Below, piece by piece: positions 29,894 through 40,608 of a stretch of 64,000 bases of DNA. Source of the stretch: Clytia hemisphaerica (taxonomy: Eukaryota > Cnidaria > Hydrozoa > Leptothecata > Clytiidae); contig CACVBU010000050.1 in assembly GCA_902728285.1 (NCBI GenBank), positions 248,001-312,000 on the forward strand, in the 5' to 3' direction. Position 1 is the first letter of the stretch. Every line of letters begins with the position of its first letter. Made by a program: the position numbers and the translations under genes. The notes under the pieces were generated by a model. The model ran no database searches and was not told the origin of the DNA. It saw nothing but the letters and a program-made list of their open reading frames with translations.

Positions 29894-32155
29894 ATGGAAA
29901 AAATGAACATTTCACTCCTGATTCTTTTGTTTACATTGACTGACTCGTGTACTGCTCAACAACAACAACGAAAGTACGTACAATTTACATCAAAAAGAAC
30001 TTTCTACTCAGCTCCAATTACGTATTATTCAAACCATTGCTGTTCTAATAGACTGCTACTGTGCGGAGATGTCGAAATTAACCCAGGACCCGTCCTTTGC
30101 ACTTCATGCAACAAGACAGTAAGAATCAACTCCAAGCGACTCGAATGTATAACATGCAAAGAACAGCTCCACCTCAAATGCGCAAGCGCGCACATACATA
30201 TAGAAAACTCCCGCATACCGTATCAATGGACCTGTTATACGTGCACATTGGTCATCCAACCGTTCTTCAACATTCGAAACTTTGAAGATCTGGACGTCTC
30301 TGCCGACCATATTCCTAACGACTTTGTCAGTCCATCAGTTGCTCTGCTGAACCAGCACCGTAAACATCTATCCGTAGCCCATCTCAACACCCAATCTATG
30401 GCATCTACCTTTACCGAATTCGAATCATACGTCTCAGAGCACCAATTCGACATCATAACAATGTCCGAGACCTGGTTGAAAGACAACAAGAACCTTTTAT
30501 CGCACCTTGAAATAGATGGCTACGAAAAAGACTTTCGAAACCGAGATGCTAAACGTGGCGGTGGTGTCGGATACTACATCAAAACAGACATCAAACACAA
30601 AGCCCGTAAAGATATTGAATCCTTTGACACAACTATCGAACACCAGTGGATTGAATTGACTGGCAAGAACCGTCTCTCGAATGTCTTGATTTGCATTGTG
30701 TATCAGCCAAGCAGTAAACAAAATGAAAAACTTGAGTGGCTCAACAAATTCGAATCACTTGTTTCCCAAGCCGCAATTGTTCATCATGGTCCAATAATAA
30801 TTACAGGTGACTTTAACATCGATTTACTTGTACCGTCACCAGCAAACGAAGCTTACCAGAACATACTGGGAACGCTCAATCTCAAACAACTTATAGCCCA
30901 ACCAACACGAAATTCCAAAACTCTAATCGACCATGTTATCACAAACATTGACACCAAACTTATAGCGAGCGATGTTGTTTTATGTGACGAAATCTCAGAC
31001 CACGATTCACCTTTTTGTATCCTCAAAATCAACAAACCTCGATATGAACCGCGGCACAAATACATTAGAGACGAACGAACTTTAGTACTCGCAGACTATA
31101 TCAATGATTTTCAACAGCTACCATTAAACATTGTGTATGCTTTCGATAACACCTCAGACAAAGTCAATGCACTTAATAAACTTATCACGGAGTGCATCGA
31201 TCGTCACGAACCTGTACGTAAGATCAAACTGACCCGTCCTTCGTCCCAATGGATGAAAGATCTTGATGTCCGAGATTTACAACGGCAGAAAAATGAACTA
31301 CGGCTAAATTTGAAAAACAACCGCAACAATGAACAACTTGACCAACTAAGAAACGTGAGGAACAACCTCAAATCGACCATCCGAGGAGCGAAAAAGAAAT
31401 TTCTCAAGAATCTCCTAGCTAACAAATCCTCAGCCGAAACATGGAAAGTCATCAAAAAATTACTACATCCCAGACAAAAACGCATGGACGTTGATCCAGA
31501 CGAAATTAACAGGTTTTTCAACTCAACTGCCATGAGGACAACAGGAAGAAATGCAGGAGACCTCTCAAAATCTTTCATTGAAGAACTACCCGAACATCCA
31601 GACAGCTTCCATCTCCGTCCTGCTACGTACGATGAAGTTTCGAGAGCTATCCAGAAACTTAGATCAGATTGTTCCACCGGACCCGACAACATCCCTTCAA
31701 AATTCATCAAGCCAGTATCCCAATATCTCACATCATCTCTAACCGATGTCATCAATAATTGTATCCAATCATCGACCTTCCCAGAAGAATGGAAAACTAG
31801 TCGAATTTGCCCAGTTCCCAAAGTCACCGACCCCCAATCCTTGACAGACTACAGACCAATCAGCATCTTGCCAATCTTGTCAAAAGTCTTTGAAAGAATT
31901 ATCCTCCAACAATTAACCGAGCACATCGAAGAAAAATCGATTTACCTCGAGAGTCAATCTGGTTTCAGAAAATCGCATTCAACTATAACCGTCCTACTCA
32001 AGCTGAAAAACGATATTAAAGTTGCAATGAGCAGAAGCGAAGTAACGCTATCTGTATTTGCCGATTTCTCAAAGGCTTTTGACACCGTTGACTATCGAAC
32101 TTTAATAAAACAACTTAGTAACCTTGGCTTCTCTCGAAAAGTACTTTTTGATTAG
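29894..32155 (+). CDS. LINE polyprotein, first frame: 2A, PHD-like finger, endonuclease, RT start
   Basis: 753 residues. Residues 1-21 are hydrophobic and signal-like (NISLLILLFTLTDSCTA). Residues 59-66 read DVEINPGP, the ribosome-skipping 2A consensus DxExNPGP, which would release a short leader from the rest. A Cys-rich PHD-like finger follows at about 69-114 (CTSC...CITC...HLKC...CYTC). The endonuclease covers about 155-385, with SETWL, a Gly-rich GGGVGYYI, GDFNID and SDHDSPF catalytic boxes. The RT begins near 590 (STGPDNIPSKF, DYRPISILPILSKVFERI, SGFRKSHST) and reaches FADFSKAFDTVDY (motif A with the catalytic Asp) before the frame is lost at 32155. Confidence 0.85.
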   Translation: MEKMNISLLILLFTLTDSCTAQQQQRKYVQFTSKRTFYSAPITYYSNHCCSNRLLLCGDVEINPGPVLCTSCNKTVRINSKRLECITCKEQLHLKCASAHIHIENSRIPYQWTCYTCTLVIQPFFNIRNFEDLDVSADHIPNDFVSPSVALLNQHRKHLSVAHLNTQSMASTFTEFESYVSEHQFDIITMSETWLKDNKNLLSHLEIDGYEKDFRNRDAKRGGGVGYYIKTDIKHKARKDIESFDTTIEHQWIELTGKNRLSNVLICIVYQPSSKQNEKLEWLNKFESLVSQAAIVHHGPIIITGDFNIDLLVPSPANEAYQNILGTLNLKQLIAQPTRNSKTLIDHVITNIDTKLIASDVVLCDEISDHDSPFCILKINKPRYEPRHKYIRDERTLVLADYINDFQQLPLNIVYAFDNTSDKVNALNKLITECIDRHEPVRKIKLTRPSSQWMKDLDVRDLQRQKNELRLNLKNNRNNEQLDQLRNVRNNLKSTIRGAKKKFLKNLLANKSSAETWKVIKKLLHPRQKRMDVDPDEINRFFNSTAMRTTGRNAGDLSKSFIEELPEHPDSFHLRPATYDEVSRAIQKLRSDCSTGPDNIPSKFIKPVSQYLTSSLTDVINNCIQSSTFPEEWKTSRICPVPKVTDPQSLTDYRPISILPILSKVFERIILQQLTEHIEEKSIYLESQSGFRKSHSTITVLLKLKNDIKVAMSRSEVTLSVFADFSKAFDTVDYRTLIKQLSNLGFSRKVLFD

Positions 32156-33170
32156 AGATTATCTATCAGAACGCAAACAATACGCCCAAATCGACGATAA
32201 ATCATCGAGCAAATTAGACGTACAGTTTGGCGTTCCACAGGGGAGTATACTTGGCCCGATCTTGTTCAACTTGTATGTCACCACTATAAACACCAACGGT
32301 CCGAGCACATACCTGCTATATGCCGATGATACTACGCTACTCCGACACACAAAGATCCAAGAACTGCAGAGCGCCATCGAATCGGTCCAAAATGAAATAG
32401 ACAACATCAACCTTTGGTCTGAACAAAACAATCTTTGTCTAAACACAAAAAAGACAAAAATGACAATCTTTTCGACCAGACAACTTGCAAAACGCCATTC
32501 CCTCGCGGAACTCGTCACGGTTATCAAAAGCGCTGGGCAGGATATTGAACAGGTCAAAAGTTTCAAAATTCTCGGTGTTAGATTTAATGAGCATCTAGAC
32601 TGGACTGAACATGTCAACCATACCATGAGATCTTGTTATGCCACGTTACGCAGCTTAAAACGATTCAAGAACACCGCATCATGGCAGCAGCGCAAGATGC
32701 TTATGGAGTCACTGGTTATCAGTAAACTGACATATGGCATCGCTTTACTATCCGATGCTACAAAAGCCCAGATTGAGCGTCTTCAGAAAGTCCAGAACGC
32801 CGCCGCTGGCTTCGTGCTCAAACGTTATGCCAGAACCAGCGACGTAATCGATCTCGAATGGTTACCAGTTTCTGAGATGGTTGATCTAACAATCGCCAAG
32901 ATTGCCCATAGCGCTCTTCACAACCCCAGCTGGCCGTCATACCTCAAACTCAATAGACAACCGGATCCAGACAGAGAGCTCCGAAATGGTGATTTGGTCG
33001 CACATGACATTGAGGACACATCTCGTCTAACTGGCACCTTTGCACATGAGGCCACAAAATGCTTCAACAACTTCCCTGTTGATATCAAACAAATTGACAA
33101 AAAGGAAAGCTTTGCTGATAAATGCTGGAATTTTTATTTTGATAGGGCGCTAGCCAAATCTCTAAGCTAA
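32124..33170 (+). CDS. LINE reverse transcriptase, second frame
   Basis: It continues the reverse transcriptase after a short indel. RDYLSERKQYAQID leads to GVPQGSILGPILF (motif B) and LLYADDTTLL (motif C with both catalytic Asp), then a thumb and C-terminal region with SKLTYGIALLSDATK. It overlaps the first frame by 32 nt in another frame, so the true join lies in that overlap. A stop at 33168-33170 ends the protein. The open start codon shown for this frame is not a real start. Confidence 0.85.
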   Translation: MASLEKYFLIRDYLSERKQYAQIDDKSSSKLDVQFGVPQGSILGPILFNLYVTTINTNGPSTYLLYADDTTLLRHTKIQELQSAIESVQNEIDNINLWSEQNNLCLNTKKTKMTIFSTRQLAKRHSLAELVTVIKSAGQDIEQVKSFKILGVRFNEHLDWTEHVNHTMRSCYATLRSLKRFKNTASWQQRKMLMESLVISKLTYGIALLSDATKAQIERLQKVQNAAAGFVLKRYARTSDVIDLEWLPVSEMVDLTIAKIAHSALHNPSWPSYLKLNRQPDPDRELRNGDLVAHDIEDTSRLTGTFAHEATKCFNNFPVDIKQIDKKESFADKCWNFYFDRALAKSLS

Positions 33171-33989
33171 TTCAATTCAACCTCAAGTCACAAACTTAAT
33201 CAACACAGTCGATCTAGTATCTGATACTTACGTGTAGTCTTTAGCATTTGCAGCCTAGTCTATTTTCTAAGGTCATTTATTTTCAATCACTTGCTATATA
33301 TTTGGACCCACTCTTCTTGTGTTTTCTAGCCCACCAGCGATTCTAGCGTTCCCCTTTTGATATTTATTTTATGTTAATATTTATTTTATTTTATCTAAAA
33401 CATTGTTCTAGCATTTTATATTCCTAAATGAGACCGAACCTATATTCCAATTTACCGCAGCCATTCCACAATTTTGCCATCACAATATCTACAAATTTAA
33501 CCGAATGATTTTAGTTTTGATGTTAATTCGATGTTGCGCTATTACACGTCTAGTCTATTCTACATTCGAATTTTCTTTTTTCTTCTCAGTTTGATCTCCT
33601 ATGAATATATTAAAATATTATCATATAAGTAGTTTTTCTCCCTAATATTTAATATTTACTATTTCATTGCATAACTAGGACTTTGACAACCTACACAATT
33701 CGAATGTGATTTTTTATTTATATCATCTTATCCGACAAACCTATTTTTCAGCGTCTTCTATATTAGGTTCGCCCATTGATTTACTATTTCTATACTATGT
33801 AGCCGACCAGCCACTAAGCTTCCATAAATGATTTAGCTGTCCACTTCGTGTCAGTTTGAATCGTAGAATTTTATATACATTTATATACATAACATATACA
33901 TAAAATATTTCAACTTCTTGTAAGAAGAACCAATTTACTTTTGGAGATCAAGAAATTAATGATAAAAAAAAAAAAAAAAAAAAAAAATG

Positions 33990-34540
33990 ATTAATACCCC
34001 CTCTTAGCACCATCATGGAAATAATCAAAAGTGGTACAATTAATTGATGAAAGTTTTTGCGTTCACTGATTTTCGAGTATGCTTTTCAGGCTCTGACCTG
34101 GGAAATTTTGTGCCGAAAATGGCTTAAAAAACAATAGATAGAACGGCCTCTAAATGCCTTCAATTTTGGGATTTTTACTTAAAATTGCTAATTTTGTTTT
34201 TTTTGACAGGTATGAAAGCAAAGTATAAAGGCTTTTTACGGAGAAAAAGTTGCTTGGCAAATTCCTTTTCCCCTCCTTAAGTTGTACCAGCCCTGGCTGA
34301 AGAAAAAATTCTCTCTCCCCCGTACTTCATCTTTTTCCAAAAATCTTTTGTCCCTACATCCAGGAGGAGAACACTATGAATAGTCCTGAAACTGATATAA
34401 GCAACCTTTTATTCATTGTAAAAACAAGAAAAAATAATATTTCTTTTTCCTTTTTCTTTTTTTAGACGGTGATTCCTTGAGAGCAGCATCCACTCTGAGG
34501 AGTACAACACCCAGAATACTCAAACTTATTTTTGATAAAC
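33990..34540. other. No gene seen
   Basis: AT-rich DNA directly downstream of the LINE tail, without a recognisable repeat or frame. Confidence 0.4.
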
Positions 34541-34544
34541 AGCA

Positions 34545-34825
34545 TACATGTTACAAACGGAATACTTGTTACAAACGGAATACTTGTTACAAACAGAATA
34601 CTTGTTACAAACAAAATACTTGTTACAATCAGAATACCTTTTTTTTATTTATTATTATTATTAATTGTATTTCAGGCACTTCCATATATCTCAATGGCTA
34701 TTCGTCCTATTTATAATAAGTAAACTAAATAAATAAATAAATTATTATGTAAAAAAAAATTAATTAATTAATTAATACTTGTTACAAACAGAATACTTGA
34801 TACAAACAGAATACCTGTTATAAAC
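34545..34825. repeat. 18-bp minisatellite in two blocks
   Basis: Units of AATACTTGTTACAAACGG and variants run from 34545 to 34640 (about 5 copies) and again at 34772-34825 (about 3 copies), separated by AT-rich DNA with short TTAATTAATTAA and AATAAATAAATA runs. Confidence 0.9.
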
Positions 34826-34829
34826 AGTG

Positions 34830-35536
34830 TTAGAATCGGCAAAATTGGGTTATTCGAATATATTCAGCAAAAAAAACAAACTTTTTAATGATGAAATAAT
34901 GCATTGATATTGAGTCTCCTTATTTTTACCTTCGTAAAATATGACATCGTTTGAAGCGTATCGTATTTCGGTAGGGAATTTAGAGGGGGAAAAGAGTTTC
35001 ACAGATCATCCAGGGGAGGGAAGTAACTTTTTCAACTTTTTTCTTGCTTTCAGACTGTAAATTAATAGCCAAAAGTACCAAAATGCAATTTAAGTAAAAA
35101 TACAAAATGGGAATTTTAAGGCCATTGCTACAACTGTTATTAGGTAGTTTCTTGGCACTAAAACTTTTTACCGGAAGTTTTTAAGTAGGGGGGATTTTAG
35201 GAACCACGGTAGGGAAAACTGAAGGGAGATGGAGAATTTTCAATTTTGGCATGGGGGAGGGGTCAGACCCTGAAGGTATGCTACTGGCTTTCATTATCAT
35301 TTTTCAGCAAATCTTTGATAATTACTCCAAGACGCTGGGCCTTCACGCCCTCTGGGCTTCTTGTTTACTTATATGAGGCCAAGATTCTTTTGGATAAAAC
35401 TTTTTACAAATAAATATAAAGCAAAGACTTGTGTTCAGATATTACAAAACTGAATTTTTTAGAATAGAGATTTCGAACAGGCGAAGGAGAATTCTGGTTT
35501 GCAAAGTATTCAAACGGTGTAGGTATCATTGAGTTT
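34830..35536. other. No gene seen
   Basis: Repeat-like AT-rich DNA with scattered purine-rich runs (gaggggg). I cannot assign it to a family. Confidence 0.35.
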
Positions 35537-35809
35537 AAAGCCCGAAGGGCTAGAGTAGAATCTCTAACCTTTTCAGGCAAGAAAAAGTGAATCCTTTAAA
35601 AAATGCGCCGTATTTTTGACGACAGATTAAATCTAGCAATTCCTTTGTTTACGATTGATATTTTTTTCGAAATTTAGCGGTAAATTTTAGTTTCAATCTG
35701 TCATTTGTGTAAAAACCAGGCGAGCTGCTCAAGGCCGCGCAACTTTGGGAGGATTTGTTGCTTGGCTTCAAATCCTACCAAGGAGATTTGATTCTAGCCC
35801 TTCGGGCTT
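35537..35809. mobile_element. MITE, family 'AAAGCCCGAAGGGCTAGA', copy 2
   Basis: A 273-bp element with an 18-bp perfect inverted end, AAAGCCCGAAGGGCTAGA and TCTAGCCCTTCGGGCTT. It is uninterrupted, unlike the copy at 3120-3742, and shares its subterminal sequence in the opposite orientation. Confidence 0.8.
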
Positions 35810-38235
35810 ATACTTCATTGGTAGGTATAATGTAGTAAGTAGTAGGTAGTAAGTAATAAGTATTAAATAGTAGGTGTTAGGCGTTTTGTACTTGTCGATA
35901 TAAGAGTTTCAGTTTTTTTCTTCACATGTTTGAGTAAAGATAACAGGAATGACAAATTATAATATTTTTTTCTGGGTGATGACTGATGTCTTAATAATTT
36001 TTCATAATTGAAATATAAAAGCTACAAACAATTGTGTAAATTGTGTAGACATTATTGCAAATTCGACACTCCAAGTAAAGCATATTCAGTCAGCTAAGCC
36101 CCCCCCCCTCAGCTAAGAGCTCTCTCTGTTCAGAATTTATGGGTCGCAAGATAACGATGATATATTTTGCAATGTTTAGTCACACAATTTGCTTTCTTCA
36201 AGTTGAAAATTTGAAAGCCTTGTTGTGAAAAAAAGCTTAAATATGTGGTACACTCTTCTATTGATAAAGCTTTCCAGAATTTTTCAAAATATGTAGCAGA
36301 AGGCAAAACTGATGTGTTTTTTCCTTTTGTCATCATTTTTCGTAACCCTTGTGTGAATTATTTTCTAAAATTTGATTTTAAGTTTTTTGCGACCCTTAGC
36401 GGAATTTTGAAGGTCTAATAAAAGCGCCATTAAGGCCTGTGGCATATATGATATACCCCTACCCTCCATTTGCCTAGGTCCCACCCGATGTTCTAAGAAC
36501 TATTTTTGTGCTTAGAGTAGTTTAACCATTGTGACTTTGAAAGACTATTATAACATTGAGTAGAACCTTTGGCTGGATACAGTAGATGTTATAGTAGCTG
36601 AAAATCACCAACTAAAAACCCTAACTTTTTAATGTTTCGTAAAAAGGTCAAAATTTTGATATTATTAATTATATTTATATCGTAGTTCGCCACACCTTTT
36701 TTTATCACTAGCCATAACTTTCATTAAAGTGCCACCGCATCAAAACAGACACATAGAGTTGAATTTGCTTTCAAAAGGAATGGTATTAGCCCTACAGTAA
36801 TTTGCTGGGTGACTTCTCATCTGAGACAAAATTATTCAGTCTTCAAATACTAACAAGGGAGTGATTTACAGTTAGCTTTTTTATTGAAATTTGGCCACAA
36901 CGTAAGAACAATCTGAGCCTCAGATTTTAGAAATTACTGAGAAGTACAGATTTCCATTTTAATTAACATGGCAAGAACATTTAAGTTTAAAAAAATCATA
37001 AATTTCAGATCAGCCCAGCCAGATCCATAACTTCTACTGGTTTTTCTATAAAAAGCGTTTATTTAAGGATACTGCTGTCATATGTTATTTTACTAATGTA
37101 CACGTTTAGTAACGTAACTATTCGAATACTTTGGTCGTGTTCAGACCAAGGTTTAAAGTAATTAAGTCTACATGTTTCTTTTATATTCCTTTTGTATTTA
37201 GCTGCAGACTCCTCATAAGTTAAACCAAAGTTTAAAAAGGAATCACCCTCTGGTTTAAAAAAAAAGTTTTTACGATATTATTACAGTTTTCTGAATAGAC
37301 GAAATCAGAGTTCGCAAGTGAAAAGCATGCTCCTTTTATGAATTATGAAAGGAGAACGTGAAATTTATGACTTAGAGACGCTCCGAGCGTCTCTAGCAAT
37401 TTAGGCAGCTAATGGGCTTTTAATGAGAATATCATAAATCGAAGTATGGAGATTCCCATACTCCGCAACAAAACTGTTTGCGATCTCCTCTATCAAAAAC
37501 GAAGCCTCACTCAAACATTCAAAAGGGGATTCCTTTGTCCGCTCTTATGTAATCCATCTAAAAGATGAAATAGCAATTTTAAGTCGTTGCATTTCTTAAT
37601 TCCCATATCAACTTAGTACTACTTTCGCCTTAAACTTAAACTTTCATGTCTGAACACGACCTTTGTGTTGAGTGACTTTTTAACCTACGCAGAGCGCTTT
37701 ATAACTACTAGTGGTATAAAAAAGGGGATTTCCTTAAATTCGTTAATTCTCTATAGGGATAAGAAAAAGACACTGAGCTTTCAAAATGGGTAATCAGATC
37801 AATTAACTCCGGAAAATTCTTTTTGATGATGATAAAACAATAGAAAGACCGTCAAGATAAGAATACTACCAGGAGACCATTTAAAACCGGTATAAGAAGA
37901 GTGACAAACAATTTCGCAAAATTATGAGATGTTTATCCAACTATCCTTAGGTGTGAAGCCATGGAATTATCAAAGACACTGGAAAAACAACGGGCTGATT
38001 TTTGCCAATTTCTCATGTACAAGCCTTGTCCGCAGTAATGACATTATTGTTCACCCTCCTTCCACCATTAAATGATTTTTCGTAGCATTTAATTGCATTT
38101 CTCATCAAAATACACTTATCGAATTCCCAAATGAGACCTAAGTTCTCCTCCGAGATTCAAACTCATCTAGTTGATTACTAATGATACGTCGTTATGACGT
38201 TTTAAATTTCGAGGAAGATGCAAATAAACGGGATG
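35810..38235. other. Gene-free stretch
   Basis: No convincing frame. Small features: a gtagtaagtagtaggtag run (35830-35880), a 9-base C run near 36099, and a perfect short palindrome AGAGACGCTCCGAGCGTCTC at about 37376-37396. Confidence 0.45.
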
Positions 38236-38240
38236 GAGCT

Positions 38241-38374
38241 GGAGTTTTTACAAGGTACTTCATTAATTGGTCATTTAAAGTGATAGAGATGACGCGTTCT
38301 TTAGAAAAAGTAATAAGATTCTTTTATTACATATTAACGACCAACCAAATCAAATAAGAGCTTGTAAAAATTCC
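38241..38374 (+). mobile_element. Short MITE, family 'GGAGTTTTTACAAG', copy 3
   Basis: 134 bp, ends GGAGTTTTTACAAG and CTTGTAAAAATTCC, interior almost identical to copy 2 at 8265-8400. Confidence 0.85.
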
Positions 38375-38736
38375 AGCATGTCCCAAATAAACATGCTATG
38401 TAAAAGAAATTGAATATTGACACCAGAAATTTTTAAACCTCAACATCAAAAAATCCACCGTGCCACCACGTGCCACCAAAAGATTTTCACACCACAGCGG
38501 AGCTATAAGACTCTAATCTATGTCAATCTCAGCTCTTCTCGGAGAAATATTGGAAAGATATTCCCAATTCAAAATTTCGTGTCATTAAAATCATTTTGTT
38601 TGACTTTACTCGTCTGATGATGTTTTTCTCACACCATATTTATTTTCAAACTTTTAGCCAGCAAAAGTACGATCAGAAAAAGTTAGAGAACTTCAGAAAG
38701 AGTATAAATCATTTTTCAACATCAGACTCCTTGGAG

Positions 38737-38860
38737 CCGCCATGACAATTGTCCTTTGCGGACAAAGCCTGTACATTGATTGTTTTCTGAAACAATAGAA
38801 AGACAATACTTCGCTCTCCACCGTTTCATTCGATGTTTATCCAGAGTCTCTATAATAATT
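38737..38860 (+). repeat. Dispersed repeat (GTCCTTTGCGGACAAAGC), copy 1
   Basis: This ~125-bp stretch (GCCGCCATGACAATTGTCCT, then ATCCAGAGTCTCTATAATAA at its end) recurs at 49876-50003 with moderate divergence. A broken third relative lies near 37920-38035. No ends were defined. Confidence 0.65.
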
Positions 38861-39109
38861 CCATGGTGAAGCTATAAATACCATCCTCGGTTGCTTTAGG
38901 CTCCCTGCAGTGGCTCAAAGTTCAAACTGTGACATTTTTTTAGTTTATAAAAATACTGCCCTAAGTTTATGGAAAGATTGGGGAATTTTATGAGGTTTTT
39001 GAAGAAAATCTTTCACATAATAAGAAAATAGATTCAATTAGCTTTCCAAAAATGTATAACCTTTGTTCAGATGATTAAAAAGTTACTCTTGACTCCCGAA
39101 TAGACAGAG

Positions 39110-40605
39110 GGGGGGGGGGTAGGAAAATTTTATAAATTCCAATAAGCAGGGGGGGGGGGGGGAGGAATAAGAGGGGGGTAATTTGAAGACAGAATTTTTA
39201 TCAACTGATATCAATTTCAACAACAAAAAAGAAACTTTAACAAATGAACACGTCAAATAAGATAAGAACCAATACTAAATAAACCAGCCGAGGCTGGAAG
39301 GTTAGCCAATAGAGCTTAGCTTAGCTTTATTTAGAAATAAATTAGAAAATTGCCAAAACGTCAGAACCAAAATAAAGATATCCATCAAATATACATAGAA
39401 ACTGTACTTTTTGTTTTACTTGATAAAACTCCAATAACACTTTAAACTAACAAGCTACAAACTTTAAGTCACAAAGCGCAAACTCCAGAAAAACACAATT
39501 TGCATCAAAATCTTTGCAAAACGTAGTTCATATTTATAACATTTCAACAGGAACTGTATTTTGGTAGACTTGGTCCATTTGTCAGTTGTCTGCAAGGCCA
39601 ACGAGGTACGTAAAAACTGACTGCTATTCAGTCAAAGCCAAAATTTGGCAAGGTCAGAAAAACATATTTACATCCAGTCTTCGTAAATAAATTTTGTAGT
39701 TTAGTACCGTCAAGTTACACAACATGCACACAACCACCTTGAAGACTTTGCTGGTCGCAAATGATAATCGAAAGAAAAACTTAAAATTCATAACAATGCA
39801 GGGAAGCTTATTTTTCCCCCATTTTGCTTTAAACTCCCTTTTGATTGGTCTATGAATTTGGGCGATCGCTTTACCGCCTTGGCGGAATAAACACACGACC
39901 ATAATAAATAAATTAATTAGCAACTAATTTCAACTGTGAGTCCTCTCTTCTGTGCCAAGCACTGGCAGTGTTTTTTAAACTTTAAAACAATGTTAAATGA
40001 AGACCAGATGGATCTGTTTGTTATGACTGTGCAAGTTGTGACGAGAGTGTGCATGTTGTGTAACGGTAATAATTCATTAAATTCTAGAAACCATTTTTCA
40101 TAACTTTCTGCAGTCCGCTTTCTGCAAGTCTGATAAGAGATATGTATAACCTGTTATCGCCATTCATTCCATTCCATCATTCAGTCAAAACGTGCGCCAA
40201 GGTTAGAAAAGGTTAGAAAAACACAATCTGCATCCGGAACTGCGTGAAAAATAGTTAGATCAATTTCAACAAGAACTGTATACATTAAAATTAATATAAT
40301 TGATCAAATTTCAAAGATCATTTGCCATAATTTTGCAAGTCCAATAATAGGAGATGTGATGTCATCATTTGGTTCCCGTCATCTGACCGACCCTGATTTA
40401 CGGTCAGCAGGTAGAGTTGGAGAGTCGGAAAGCTTTTCCGCTGCTTTGCTGGATTTCCACTGTCGACCTCTGCACGCTCTGTGTTTACATTTTTTAAATC
40501 GAAGTAGCGAGCCGCATGCTAATGGAGAGTAAACCGAAAACCAGTTTATCCACGGTTTCTCAATTTCTTAATTCGGATCAGTCCACACGGATTCTCTTTC
40601 AACAA
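39110..40605. other. Repeat-like DNA, no gene
   Basis: Long G runs at 39108-39118 and 39149-39163 next to TAATAAGAGGGG words. Then AT-rich DNA in which the phrase 'aactgtatttt/aactgtactttt' recurs (39403, 39551, 40275). No gene. Confidence 0.35.
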
Positions 40606-40608
40606 GAT

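Larger units (their letters stand above)
29894..33987 (+). mobile_element. Nearly complete LINE with 2A motif and poly-A tail
   Basis: A non-LTR retrotransposon with an N-terminal zinc finger, apurinic-type endonuclease and reverse transcriptase in one reading path, a ~790-bp 3' untranslated region and a 24-base A run at 33964-33987. The 5' end is not defined; the 5' untranslated region may reach to about 29600. I found no clear target duplication. The overall plan fits the CR1/L2 group, in which 2A motifs are known. One frameshift near 32124-32155 would stop a full-length product, but the rest is open, so the copy is young. Confidence 0.85.
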
